Source of the DNA: Paenibacillus phyllosphaerae
GTDB lineage: Bacteria > Bacillota > Bacilli > Paenibacillales > Paenibacillaceae
Length of the DNA stretch: 64,000 bases
Direction: 5' to 3'
NCBI RefSeq assembly: GCF_014192105.1
Contig: NZ_JACHXK010000002.1
Coordinates: forward strand, 555,380-619,379
A program made the position numbers and the translations under genes. Within the stretch, counting starts at the first letter, position 1. Each line of letters opens with the position of its first letter. The notes beneath the pieces are model-generated. The model was not told where the DNA came from and searched no databases. It was given only the letters and a program-made list of their open reading frames with translations. Positions 8,559-16,467 of this stretch are shown here, piece after piece.

Positions 8559-8590
8559 AAGCGTCTTCCTGAATCGGAGGGCGCTTTTTC
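8559..8590 (+). terminator. Riboswitch expression-platform terminator
   Basis: AAGCGTCTTCC (8559-8569) pairs with GGAGGGCGCTT (8576-8586) using G-U pairs, followed by TTTC. It lies between the aptamer and the first gene, as expected for transcriptional TPP control. Confidence 0.8.
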
Positions 8591-8664
8591 TTATGTCTAG
8601 GCAAGTGATCATGGTTGCGTCGCATCAAGGTTTGGTGCCAGATCATCGAGGGGAGCATGGTAAG

Positions 8665-9747
8665 ATGAAGGGGAATAAGAAGAGAACAAGCAAGTGGTTG
8701 GTCATGACGGTAGCGCTGATGATGGTCATGTTGGCGCTTGCCGGCTGCGGTTCAAGCAATAAGGCGGACAATGCCGGCAATACGGCCGAGACCGAGCAGC
8801 AGAACGGGAACGCAAGCAACGCTGCTGCGGGCGAGAATGCGGACAAGTCGCTGACGAAGGTGAAGGTCGTACTGGATTGGACGCCGAACACGAACCATAC
8901 CGGACTCTACGTCGCGCGTGATCAAGGTTTCTTCCGCAATCATGGACTTGACGTGGACATTATACAGCCAACGGAAGCCGGCGCGGACAAAATGGTAGCG
9001 ACAGGCGCCGCGGAATTCGGCGTCAGCTATCAGGAAGGCATCACGCTGGCGCGAATCCAAGGCGTGCCGCTCGTATCGCTCGCGGCTGTCATTCAGCATA
9101 ATACGTCGGGCTTTGCTTCCCCGGAAGCGAAAGGCATCAAGACGCCGAAGGATTTCGAAGGCAAAACGTACGGCGGTTGGGGTTCGCCTGCCGAGGAGGC
9201 CGTAATCGACTCCCTGATGCAGGAGCAGCAGGCGGACGTGAAGAAGGTGAACATCGTCAGTATCGGCGATGCCGCTTTCTTCACGGCGGTGAAGCGGAAC
9301 ATTGATTTTGCCTGGATCTATTACGCTTGGACAGGCGTGGAAGCCGAGCTTCGCGGCGAGAAGCTGAATATGGTGTATCTGACGGATTACAGCGACAAGC
9401 TCGATTATTATACGCCTGTATTGGCGACGAGCGAATCGATGATACAAGACAAGAAGGATATCGTAGCGGCGTTCGTTGCCGGTGCGGCGGAAGGTTATCA
9501 GTACGCCATCGATAACCCGGAGGATGCGGCCGAGATCCTGATCAAAGCTGAGCCGGATCTGAACGCGGACCTGGTGCGCGCCAGCCAGAAGTGGCTGAGT
9601 CCGAAGTACCAAGACGATGCGGCTCGTTGGGGCGAACAGAAGCTGGACGTGTGGAAAAACTACGCGGATTGGATGTACGAGCACAAGCTGATGGACAAGG
9701 AACTGGACGCCGAGAAGGCGTTTACGAATGAGTTTTTGCCGCAATAG
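8665..9747 (+). CDS. thiY: Thiamine-precursor ABC transporter, substrate-binding lipoprotein (NMT1/THI5-like)
   Basis: A 360-residue secreted lipoprotein. The signal peptide ends in a LAGC lipobox (about residue 28) and is followed by a low-complexity linker. The mature part starts with KVKVVLDWTPNTNHTGLYVARDQGF, a hallmark of NMT1/THI5-like binding proteins (ThiY) that bind formylaminopyrimidine or hydroxymethylpyrimidine precursors of thiamine. The start at 8665 has GAGGGGAG 9 bases upstream; an in-frame ATG-like extension to 8593 would run into the terminator. It follows the TPP riboswitch and precedes the permease and ATPase genes, which supports pyrimidine-precursor uptake. The exact ligand cannot be read from the sequence. 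Confidence 0.9.
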   Translation: MKGNKKRTSKWLVMTVALMMVMLALAGCGSSNKADNAGNTAETEQQNGNASNAAAGENADKSLTKVKVVLDWTPNTNHTGLYVARDQGFFRNHGLDVDIIQPTEAGADKMVATGAAEFGVSYQEGITLARIQGVPLVSLAAVIQHNTSGFASPEAKGIKTPKDFEGKTYGGWGSPAEEAVIDSLMQEQQADVKKVNIVSIGDAAFFTAVKRNIDFAWIYYAWTGVEAELRGEKLNMVYLTDYSDKLDYYTPVLATSESMIQDKKDIVAAFVAGAAEGYQYAIDNPEDAAEILIKAEPDLNADLVRASQKWLSPKYQDDAARWGEQKLDVWKNYADWMYEHKLMDKELDAEKAFTNEFLPQ

Positions 9748-9783
9748 AAGGTACACTTCGTAAGTAGAAGGGATGAATGCAGC

Positions 9784-10086
9784 ATGGCTAATGCACTTCT
9801 CAGTATTCAAATTTTGCCGACGACGCCGGGAGGCGCAAGCGTCCTTCCTTATGTGGACCGCGCGATCGAGATCATTAAAGCGAGCGGCGTTCCGTATCGC
9901 GTAGCGCCGCTCGAGACGACGATGGAGGGGGAACTGACCCATCTGATGGAAGTCGTCCGGCAGATGAACGAGGCGATGGCGGAGATGGGATGCCCATCCG
10001 TTATTTCGCAGATCAAGATCTATTATAATCCTGAGAACGGCGCCTCCATGGGCCGCTTGCTGGAGAAATATCCTGATGGCCAGTAA
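9784..10086 (+). CDS. DUF77/MTH1187-family thiamine-binding protein
   Basis: A 100-residue protein of the MTH1187/YkoF-like DUF77 group (pattern ALLSIQILPTTPGG, VPYRVAPLETTMEGEL, VISQIKIYY). Such small ferredoxin-like-fold proteins bind thiamine or related compounds and often accompany HMP/thiamine transport genes; they are cytosolic. The 3' end overlaps the permease gene by 11 bases, so it belongs to the operon. Whether it is a pyrimidine carrier, a sensor or a helper of the transporter is not known. Confidence 0.85.
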   Translation: MANALLSIQILPTTPGGASVLPYVDRAIEIIKASGVPYRVAPLETTMEGELTHLMEVVRQMNEAMAEMGCPSVISQIKIYYNPENGASMGRLLEKYPDGQ

Positions 10087-10852
10087 AGGAAAGTTCCATC
10101 TGATCTGGCCGCCGGCAGCGGTAATGGCCGGCCTTCTCCTCATCTGGCAGATCGTCACGTCGACGTTCAATATTGAGGAGTGGATTCTCCCATCGCCTTA
10201 TGCCATCGGGACGGAGATGCAAGAAGCTTGGCCAAGATTAATGGAACATACGGCAGCAACGATTCGCATCACGCTGCTGGGATTCGGTGCGGGAACTGCG
10301 GCGGGCTTCGTGCTCGCCGCTTTGCTGCATTTTATTCCAGGAGCCCGAACGGCACTTTACCCGCTGCTCGTGCTGACGCAGAACATTCCGCTTATCGTAT
10401 TGGGCGACTTGCTTGTCATCTGGTTCGGCTTTGGCCTCATGCCGAAGCTTATCCTGCTGGTTCTGGTCTGTTTCTTCCCGGTCTGCGTCTCCATGCTGAC
10501 AGGGCTGAGACAGGCTGACGAGAAGCTTGTGACCTATATGCGCATGATCGGCGCATCGCGCAGCCAGCTATTCTGGCGTCTGGAGCTTCCCGGATCGCTG
10601 AGCCATCTGTTCACCGGTCTCAAAATCGCCGCCTCCTACTGCGTCATCAGCGCGATCTACGCAGAGACGATCGGATCGAACGTCGGGCTTGGCGTCTTCA
10701 TAAGGCTTGCTTCGAACGGATGGGAGACCAGCCGCGTGTTCGCGGGCATTATTATGATCGTAGCGCTAAGCCTCCTTCTGTTCGGCCTTATTGCAGGGAT
10801 CGAGCGATTAACGCTCCGCTGGCAAGTGCGAGAGGAGGCAGCGGGCCAATGA
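10076..10852 (+). CDS. thiX: Thiamine-precursor ABC transporter permease
   Basis: A 258-residue BPD_transp_1-type permease with about six membrane segments. The EAA-loop signature is visible at about residues 155-180 (MRMIGASRSQLFWRLELPGSLSHLFTGLK). It resembles the SsuC/TauC/ThiX group of permeases that work with NMT1/THI5-like binding proteins. It overlaps the DUF77 gene by 11 bases and the ATPase gene by 4 bases, so all four are one operon under the TPP riboswitch. The homodimer in the membrane is expected to move the pyrimidine ligand inward. Confidence 0.9.
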   Translation: MASKGKFHLIWPPAAVMAGLLLIWQIVTSTFNIEEWILPSPYAIGTEMQEAWPRLMEHTAATIRITLLGFGAGTAAGFVLAALLHFIPGARTALYPLLVLTQNIPLIVLGDLLVIWFGFGLMPKLILLVLVCFFPVCVSMLTGLRQADEKLVTYMRMIGASRSQLFWRLELPGSLSHLFTGLKIAASYCVISAIYAETIGSNVGLGVFIRLASNGWETSRVFAGIIMIVALSLLLFGLIAGIERLTLRWQVREEAAGQ

Positions 10853-11631
10853 CGAAGACCGTACTTGAATTGAATGGCGTATCCAAGATTTTTCCCAACG
10901 GTAAGAAGGTAAAGTCCGTCCTCTCCGATATTTCCATGCACGTGCAGGAAGGGGAATTCGTCTCCCTGATCGGTCCTTCGGGAAGCGGCAAGTCGACGCT
11001 GTTCCGACTCATCGGCGGGCTCGAGAAGCCGACGGCCGGCGAGATTCGCATCGAAGGCGGTCTCGTCCGGGGCGAAAGGGGACGCGTCGCTTATATGCCG
11101 CAGCAAGCTTCGCTCATGCCATGGCTGTCGGTAAGCCGCAATATTGAGCTGGCGCTTGAAATTGCCGGCATGGAGCGCAAACAAGCCAGGCAGCTGGCAT
11201 TGGAATGGCTGGAGAGAATCGGGCTGGCCGGCGAACGGGACGCTTATCCCCATACGTTATCGGGCGGCATGCAGCAGCGGATTTCATTCCTGCGGGCGTT
11301 GCTGTCGCCGCAGCAGCTTATGCTGCTGGACGAACCGTTCGGCGCGCTCGACGCGCTCACGCGGCTGCATATGCAGACCTGGCTGCTCTCGTTATGGGAA
11401 GCGGACCGGCGTTCGGTACTATTCGTCACCCATAGCATTGAGGAAGCACTGTTGTTATCTGACCGGATCCTCGTGCTGTCCGCCGCTCCGGCGACGGTCG
11501 TGCGGGAGATTAAAGTTCCTTTCGCCAGACCTCGCAGCGAAGAGTTGTGGAAGGATCCCTTGTTCAATGAGCTGAAGCTGGATATCTATTCGCTGCTAAG
11601 TCCGGTTCAGTCGCCCGATCCGATGAAGTGA
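10849..11631 (+). CDS. thiZ: Thiamine-precursor ABC transporter ATP-binding protein
   Basis: A 260-residue ABC ATPase of the SsuB/TauB/ThiZ group. Walker A is GPSGSGKST, the signature is LSGGMQQR and Walker B is LMLLDEPFGALD, followed by the H-loop FVTHSIEEA. It powers the transporter encoded by the preceding genes. The start ATG at 10849 overlaps the permease stop (ATGA), which fixes the start. An upstream in-frame extension is a shadow of the permease gene. Confidence 0.92.
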   Translation: MTKTVLELNGVSKIFPNGKKVKSVLSDISMHVQEGEFVSLIGPSGSGKSTLFRLIGGLEKPTAGEIRIEGGLVRGERGRVAYMPQQASLMPWLSVSRNIELALEIAGMERKQARQLALEWLERIGLAGERDAYPHTLSGGMQQRISFLRALLSPQQLMLLDEPFGALDALTRLHMQTWLLSLWEADRRSVLFVTHSIEEALLLSDRILVLSAAPATVVREIKVPFARPRSEELWKDPLFNELKLDIYSLLSPVQSPDPMK

Positions 11632-11643
11632 GGAGTACGAACA

Positions 11644-12477
11644 ATGACATTTTCAACGAACGGTTCCGCATCTGGCGTGCCATTGATCGACACGCACATC
11701 CATGTGGATCTCTATGAAGCTTCGGAGCAGGAGCCGCTGCTGCAATCCGCCTTCGCTAACGGCGTAGACGCAGTCGTCGCGGTATCGATGCATCTGGCGT
11801 CTTCCAAGCGCAATCGGGAGCTGGCTGAGCGATACGCGGGCCAGGTTATGCCCGCTTACGGTTTTCATCCGGAGCAGCCGCTTCCGAGCGAAGAAGAAGT
11901 CGAACGACTTCTGGCCTGGATGGAAGAGCGAGCGGAGGCAGGCGAGGCGTTTGCCGTCGGCGAGGTGGGTCTTCCGTATTATATGCGGACAGAAGCGGAA
12001 GCGGCGGACATGCCTTTTGACGAGACCGGCTATGTGGCCCTTCTGGAACGCTTCATACACTTCGCGGCCAAGCACGATCTTCCGATAGCGCTGCATGCGG
12101 TGTATGAGGATGCCGCCAAAGCGCTTGCGCTTCTTGAGGCGCATGGTGTGCGACGAGCCCATTTTCATTGGTTCAAGGGGTCGGATGAGACGATAACGCG
12201 CATGATCCGCCAAGGCTATCATATATCCATAACGCCGGATGTGCTGTACGAGCCGGAGATTCAAGCGATCGTGAAGCGGTATCCGCTGGACCAGATCATG
12301 ACCGAGACGGATGGTCCATGGCCGTTCGAGGGGCCGTTCGCCGGGGAGCGGACGAATCCGGGGATGGTACAAGAGGTCGCAGCCGCGATTGCCCGGTTAA
12401 AAGAAATCGATGCAAAAGAGGCCGCCGAACAGCTGTATCGGAATGCCGTGCAATTTTATTCCCTATCTGATCGTTAA
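11644..12477 (+). CDS. TatD-family metal-dependent hydrolase in the thiamine operon
   Basis: A 277-residue TatD-type amidohydrolase. The TIM-barrel metal ligands are visible: HIH near residue 20, the Glu in AVGEVGL, the His in IALHAVYE, the His in AHFHWFKGS and the Asp in MTETDGPWPF. Classic TatD enzymes are magnesium-dependent DNases or amidohydrolases. The gene starts 12 bases after the ATPase gene and ends at a strong terminator, so it is the last gene of the TPP-controlled operon. That placement suggests a role in processing a pyrimidine or thiamine breakdown product, though nothing in the sequence proves it. GAGGAG before the ATG supports the start. Confidence 0.8.
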   Translation: MTFSTNGSASGVPLIDTHIHVDLYEASEQEPLLQSAFANGVDAVVAVSMHLASSKRNRELAERYAGQVMPAYGFHPEQPLPSEEEVERLLAWMEERAEAGEAFAVGEVGLPYYMRTEAEAADMPFDETGYVALLERFIHFAAKHDLPIALHAVYEDAAKALALLEAHGVRRAHFHWFKGSDETITRMIRQGYHISITPDVLYEPEIQAIVKRYPLDQIMTETDGPWPFEGPFAGERTNPGMVQEVAAAIARLKEIDAKEAAEQLYRNAVQFYSLSDR

Positions 12478-12490
12478 CCTGATCAATATC

Positions 12491-12525
12491 AAGAGGTCCT
12501 CCCGTGCTTAGGAGGACCTCTTTTT
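12491..12525 (+). terminator. Terminator of the thiamine transport operon
   Basis: AAGAGGTCCTCC (12491-12502) pairs perfectly with GGAGGACCTCTT (12511-12522) around an 8-base loop, then T's. It separates the operon from the minus-strand permease gene that converges on it. Confidence 0.92.
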
Positions 12526-12555
12526 AATGGCGTGGCTGAATCGATCGTATACCGA

Positions 12556-13953
12556 CTAGATGAGGAACATCGCGACTACGGTGGTTGCGGCAAGCCCGAT
12601 CAGCACAGGCTTCAAGTTGCGTCTTGCCAGCTCGAAAGGACTGACGCCGCAGATGGCGGCGGCAGGGATGAGCGCCCACGGGATTAAGGTGCCGCCTCCA
12701 ACCCAGATCGCGGCTACCTGACCAAGCGCAGTAAGCGTATCTGCGCCTGAGCCGATAGCGGAGCTAAACAGCTGCGCTACCGATCCCGCGAGCGAGATTC
12801 CGGAGAAACCGGAACCGTCTAGCCCTGTAATCGCGCCTGTGACGGTCAGCGTTACCGCGCCGATCGCTTCATTCAGCGGCACATGATTCGCCAGCGCAAC
12901 CCCGAGGTCATTGACGATACCATGCGATCCGTCCGGCAGCGTTTTGCCGAACATCTCGGTGAACGCGGCATCGCCGAGGTAGAAGAATGCGGCAATCGGA
13001 ATGACGGGGCCGAACACTTTGAAGCCGAATTGGAACCCTTCGATCAAGTAGGCCGTCGTCTCTTCCAGCCCGCGGTTCCGGTGCGCGATCAACGTGACCG
13101 CGATCAGGATAAGGACGGCCGTGCCGCCGACGAGTGCGGTCGCATCTCCGCCTTGCAGGTCAAGCACGAACATCGCGATGACATCAAGGGCGAATAGAAT
13201 CGGGATAAGGATGGCAAGTGTGCGTCGCGTTGATGCTGGCAGCGCCACCTTGGCGTCCGTACCGAGGCCTGAAGCGCCTGCTCCGGCAACGAGCCCGTCG
13301 CGCCAGGTGCCATTTTTCATATCGCGGCGCATGAACCAATAAGCGGCAACCGTTGAAATGAGTCCCATGACGATAACGAGCGGGATGCTAGCTTGCATAA
13401 CGGCGGATACGGGAAGACCTGCTGCATCCGCGGTCAGCTTCGGCGCCCCTTGGATAATGTAATCTCCGGATAACGCGATACCATGGCCGAATAAGTTCAT
13501 CGCTATCGCTGCCCCGAGTGCCGGCAAGCCTACCCGTACGGCAACGGGCAATAGCACCGCGCCGATCAAGGCGACGGCAGGAGACGGCCAGAAGAAGAAC
13601 GAAGTGACCATCATAATAAGGCCGATACCCCAGTAGGCAAGGGCTGGCGTCCGCATGAAGCGGGTTAACGGCTGAACCATCGTCTCGTTGATCCCTGTAA
13701 TAATCAGGACTCGGCTCATGGCAACGATGATCGAGATAATGAGAATGGTACCCATCAATTCCTTAATCGCATACACGAAACTGTTGAATATGCCGCTAAC
13801 CGAGACGCTTAAGCTTTCCGTCGCGATCAGACCAAGCGTGAAAATCCCGACAACGCACACGAGCGTCGTATCCCGGCGTTTGATCAGCATGCCGAGCAGG
13901 AACACAATGAAAATCAAGTAGACCCAATGGAGTGCGGAAAGCTGAATTTCCAC
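12556..13953 (-). CDS. Multi-pass membrane permease (ion-transporter/GntP-like, substrate unknown)
   Basis: A 465-residue integral membrane protein with roughly twelve hydrophobic segments. The first follows LHWVYLIFIVFLLGMLIKRRD; re-entrant-type motifs such as FFFWPSPAVALIGAVLLP, GHGIALSGDYIIQGAPK and ITGLDGSGFSGISLAGS suggest an ion-transporter superfamily carboxylate or gluconate permease (GntP or DcuC type). I do not recognise the exact family. The start is the GTG at 13953, with AGGAAGAAGAAGG just upstream; the open frame continues 52 codons further but those residues look random. It is monocistronic on the minus strand, with a 227-bp gap before the divergent glucosaminidase gene. Confidence 0.65.
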   Translation of the reverse strand: MEIQLSALHWVYLIFIVFLLGMLIKRRDTTLVCVVGIFTLGLIATESLSVSVSGIFNSFVYAIKELMGTILIISIIVAMSRVLIITGINETMVQPLTRFMRTPALAYWGIGLIMMVTSFFFWPSPAVALIGAVLLPVAVRVGLPALGAAIAMNLFGHGIALSGDYIIQGAPKLTADAAGLPVSAVMQASIPLVIVMGLISTVAAYWFMRRDMKNGTWRDGLVAGAGASGLGTDAKVALPASTRRTLAILIPILFALDVIAMFVLDLQGGDATALVGGTAVLILIAVTLIAHRNRGLEETTAYLIEGFQFGFKVFGPVIPIAAFFYLGDAAFTEMFGKTLPDGSHGIVNDLGVALANHVPLNEAIGAVTLTVTGAITGLDGSGFSGISLAGSVAQLFSSAIGSGADTLTALGQVAAIWVGGGTLIPWALIPAAAICGVSPFELARRNLKPVLIGLAATTVVAMFLI

Positions 13954-14152
13954 ATCGAACACCTTCTTCTTCCTTGTCGGATAGTGCTTTATCGTATGCA
14001 GGGAGAAGGCTGGGCGTTCGTCGCTTTTGACAGCGTTTGCATTGGTGGAAAAACAAAATATTTCCTCGTTGCGTGATGCCTGTCCATACGCATGGGGGCG
14101 AACTCTCATAAACTAACGTAAGAAACTCTACAGCGAGAAAGGACGGGTCGCC

Positions 14153-14206
14153 ATGCGCATGTTCGAATGGCCCGCCACGAGTGTGGCAGATGGCCGTGTT
14201 CTATAG
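14153..14206 (+). other. Short upstream ORF (17 codons) overlapping the glucosaminidase start
   Basis: ATG at 14153 has a good AGAAAGGA site 9 bases upstream and encodes 17 residues ending with TAG at 14206. It overlaps the glucosaminidase start in another frame. It may be a leader peptide for translational coupling, or the trace of a frameshift near the 5' end of the hydrolase gene. I see no domain in it. Confidence 0.3.
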
Positions 14207-14975
14207 CACGCAGCAGTTTATCGCCATGCTTGCTCCGATAGCCGCTCTAAATGCTGCCGCTACAGGTGTTCCGGCTTCCTTGACCATAGCGCAAGGCATT
14301 CTGGAATCGAGCAGCGGCAACAGCGGACTTGCCGCCTCGGCGAACAACTTGTTCGGGATCAAAGGCAGCGGTCCGGCCGGCTCTGTCCTCATGCCGACCC
14401 GGGAGCAACGGGCGGACGGAACGGTATATACCGTGAATGCCCGGTTCCGCGCGTATAACAGCTGGAGCGAAAGCGTAGCCGATCACTCCCAGCTGCTGGC
14501 TAGAGGCGTCTCCTGGAATCGTTCGATTTATCACGGGGCGCTCCGTACGGATGGACGGTCCGCGGCGCGTGCCTTGCAAGCAGCCGGATATGCAACGGAC
14601 ATTAATTATGCGAATAAGCTTATCGCATTAATCGATCGCTATCAGCTCGTTCAGTATGACCAAGCGAAAGGAGAGGAACCGATGACAGCAGAGGAGAAAG
14701 CGGCTTTCGATGAACTCGCGGCCACAGTCCGCCAGCAGGCGCAGCTGATCGCGAGTTTGACCGTCAGCAAGAACACCTTGAAGGATTGGCTGACAAGCGT
14801 TGATGGCCGTCTGAAGCAAGTGGAAGGCCAGGCGCAGCTTCCGGCGCCGTCATGGTTCGTCGATGAATTCGGTACGGACGATCTCGACGGTCTGATTACG
14901 AATAAAAGCGGGTCTTTGGATTTTTGGCGCACGCTAGCGATTGTATTGCGCATGCGCAATGCCGGTTTGCTGTAA
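14190..14975 (+). CDS. Glucosaminidase-domain protein (peptidoglycan hydrolase) without signal peptide
   Basis: A 261-residue protein with an N-terminal glucosaminidase (FlgJ/LytG-like) domain at about residues 6-150: the catalytic Glu is in AQGILESSSGNSGLA, followed by NNLFGIKG, FRAYNSWSESVADHSQLL and ATDINYANKLIALIDRY. The C-terminal part is a coiled-coil-like region (EEKAAFDELAATVRQQAQLI) and a short tail with WFVDEFG. There is no signal peptide, so it may leave the cell by lysis, act in the mother cell or belong to a phage-derived lysin. The start is uncertain: ATG at 14190 or GTG at 14181, neither with a good site, and a short upstream frame (14153) overlaps it. Confidence 0.75.
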   Translation: MAVFYSTQQFIAMLAPIAALNAAATGVPASLTIAQGILESSSGNSGLAASANNLFGIKGSGPAGSVLMPTREQRADGTVYTVNARFRAYNSWSESVADHSQLLARGVSWNRSIYHGALRTDGRSAARALQAAGYATDINYANKLIALIDRYQLVQYDQAKGEEPMTAEEKAAFDELAATVRQQAQLIASLTVSKNTLKDWLTSVDGRLKQVEGQAQLPAPSWFVDEFGTDDLDGLITNKSGSLDFWRTLAIVLRMRNAGLL

Positions 14976-14985
14976 ATGATGAGGC

Positions 14986-15079
14986 GAGGTTGCCGAAGGA
15001 TGTCCGCTTAGGAGCAGCGGGCGTCCTATTTGTACATATAGCCAGGAAAGTATAGGGTTTCACGCCATCCTTCGGCCTC
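14986..15079. repeat. Nested inverted repeats downstream of the glucosaminidase gene
   Basis: An outer imperfect inverted repeat joins 14986-15002 (contains CCGAAGGATG) to 15066-15079 (CATCCTTCGGCCTC). Inside it, GGATGTCCGCT (14998-15008) can pair with AGCGGGCGTCC (15016-15026) with two G-U pairs. The first hairpin, followed by TATTTG, could end transcription. The remaining gap to 15225 holds a T-rich GGCCGGTTTTTT stretch near 15170 but no gene I can support. Confidence 0.45.
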
Positions 15080-15225
15080 TATGTGACCGGAATAAAACCC
15101 GCTTCGCCGCCTGAGGAAGGCTTCAACCGTTTCACTTGTTTGCTCCGGTTTGACGAGGCCGGTTTTTTCTGAAATACTACAAGATGGCGCATGCTGCATA
15201 CGAAGTTGAGACAGGAGAGTAAGTC

Positions 15226-15648
15226 ATGAACAAACGAATTTTTCTTTACGTCGTCGCATTGGGCGTTGCCGCAATGTATTTTTGGAAAGCTTTCACGATG
15301 CCGGAAGCCCAGAATCCCGAAATTTCGGATTTGACATTGGAATTCCCTGCCTCGCAATACCCGGAGACAGCCGCTCATATGAAAGAGGCAGTCGCAGCCG
15401 GCCAATCGCAGGTGTGCACGATCGCGCGCAAAGAAGAGGACGTTAAGCGCGAAGAAGCTTTGAAAGATTTCCCTGCCAAGGAAGGGTCCGAACGGGCCGA
15501 CTGGCCGATGGCGATGTGCGCGGAGGGCGGAGCAGGTGCGGATGTCGCTTATGTGACGGATGCCGACTACCGCGGAGCGAACGCGTGGATCGAGGCCAAG
15601 CTGGAGAATTATCCGGATGGGACTCGCGTAGAATTTGTTGTAAAATAG
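15226..15648 (+). CDS. NucA/NucB-type deoxyribonuclease, membrane-anchored
   Basis: A 140-residue protein with an N-terminal hydrophobic segment (about residues 5-22) and a NucA/NucB nuclease domain. Diagnostic stretches are SQYPETAAHMKEAVAAG, VCTIARK, ADWPMAMCAEGGAGADV, RGANAWIEAKLE and YPDGTRVEFVV. B. subtilis NucA makes DNA cuts needed for transformation and NucB is a secreted sporulation nuclease; either role would be extracytoplasmic. Typical family members carry Asn before RGA in the PSDNRGAGSW region, and here the position reads ADYRGANAW, so an active-site residue may be altered. The start has a GACAGGAGAG site 6 bases upstream. No lipobox is seen, so it may stay anchored. Confidence 0.85.
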   Translation: MNKRIFLYVVALGVAAMYFWKAFTMPEAQNPEISDLTLEFPASQYPETAAHMKEAVAAGQSQVCTIARKEEDVKREEALKDFPAKEGSERADWPMAMCAEGGAGADVAYVTDADYRGANAWIEAKLENYPDGTRVEFVVK

Positions 15649-15753
15649 TCCATAGCATGCGGGTATATAGAACATAATGATAGGGGCCGTGATGAATGCT
15701 GCCATTCCGGGCCAACCTAGAGAAGAACGATGGTGTAAAGGAGGCCGCGCACG

Positions 15754-16212
15754 ATGGAACTACTCCATAACTTTCCTTTAATGGCTGCACTGCTTGCGGT
15801 CGTTCTGGCCCAGATAGTCAAGGTGCCCATTAAGCTCATCGCAACCCGGACGTGGGATGTCGGGCTCGGTTTCAGTACGGGCGGAATGCCCAGTTCCCAT
15901 TCAGCGGCGGTAACTTCGCTGGCGACGGCAATCGGAATTACGGAAGGCGTAGACTCGTCCGCCTTTGCCATCGCAGCGGTCGTAAGCGCCATCACGATGT
16001 ACGACGCGGCGGGAATTCGCCGCCATGCCGGCATGCACGCCTCGCTGATCAACCGGATCGCCCGAGCGCTGCCGATGCTGCATCATGATTCGGATACGAC
16101 GCCTCGCGAAGAACTGAAGGAACTGCTTGGCCATCGGCCGATCGAGGTGCTGGCCGGCGCTTTTTTCGGAGCGATAGTCAGTATTCTGTACCACTGGCTG
16201 TTTGTTGCCTAA
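15754..16212 (+). CDS. yuiD: Divergent PAP2 (DUF212) family membrane protein, YuiD-like
   Basis: A 152-residue membrane protein of the DUF212/divergent PAP2 family. The key segments are KVPIKL near residue 25, GGMPSSHSAAVTSLATAIG (phosphatase-type motif 2 with SxxH), AITMYDAAGIRRHAGMHASLIN and the C-terminal helix HRPIEVLAGAFFGAIVSILYHW. Relatives are probable lipid phosphatases or phosphate-ester-binding membrane proteins; none is well characterised. The start has an AAAGGAGG site 9 bases upstream. It is followed by a clear terminator. Confidence 0.88.
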   Translation: MELLHNFPLMAALLAVVLAQIVKVPIKLIATRTWDVGLGFSTGGMPSSHSAAVTSLATAIGITEGVDSSAFAIAAVVSAITMYDAAGIRRHAGMHASLINRIARALPMLHHDSDTTPREELKELLGHRPIEVLAGAFFGAIVSILYHWLFVA

Positions 16213-16287
16213 ATCATCGCGTATTTGCGTTATGTTCAACACCTAGGGCCGCTCGGTTCGGGCCATATCGTTACAGTTTTGTCGTTC

Positions 16288-16318
16288 AACCGCCGGGTAT
16301 TTGCTCTGGCGGTTTTTC
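16288..16318 (+). terminator. Terminator after yuiD
   Basis: AACCGCC (16288-16294) and GGCGGTT (16308-16314) form a perfect 7-bp stem with a 13-base loop, followed by TTTC. A second, differently oriented hairpin is at 16437-16467. Confidence 0.75.
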
Positions 16319-16436
16319 GTCATCTTAAGGATTCCGGCGATTCCGGTAATTACCATTGGCAGGATAATTCATTTTTTAAGAGGGAGAGAGCAAAGGTAGG
16401 GGGGGAAGCGTATTTATTATGTTGGTGCCTTGAAAT

Positions 16437-16467
16437 AAAAAAACCGGGACCCCCTTTCGGGAGTCCC
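16437..16467 (-). terminator. Strong minus-strand-oriented hairpin with T-run, no matching gene
   Basis: GGGACCCCC (16446-16454), loop TTTC, GGGAGTCCC (16459-16467) form a stem with one mismatch. On the minus strand it is followed by seven T's. No minus-strand coding region precedes it, so it could end a small RNA or be a relic. The rest of 16319-16697 holds a -10-like TATAAT at 16645-16650 and no supported gene. Confidence 0.55.

Noticed and set aside
8752..10170. 472-residue minus-strand frame over the thiY region
   Set aside because: Antisense shadow of thiY; no ribosome binding site and no recognisable motif.
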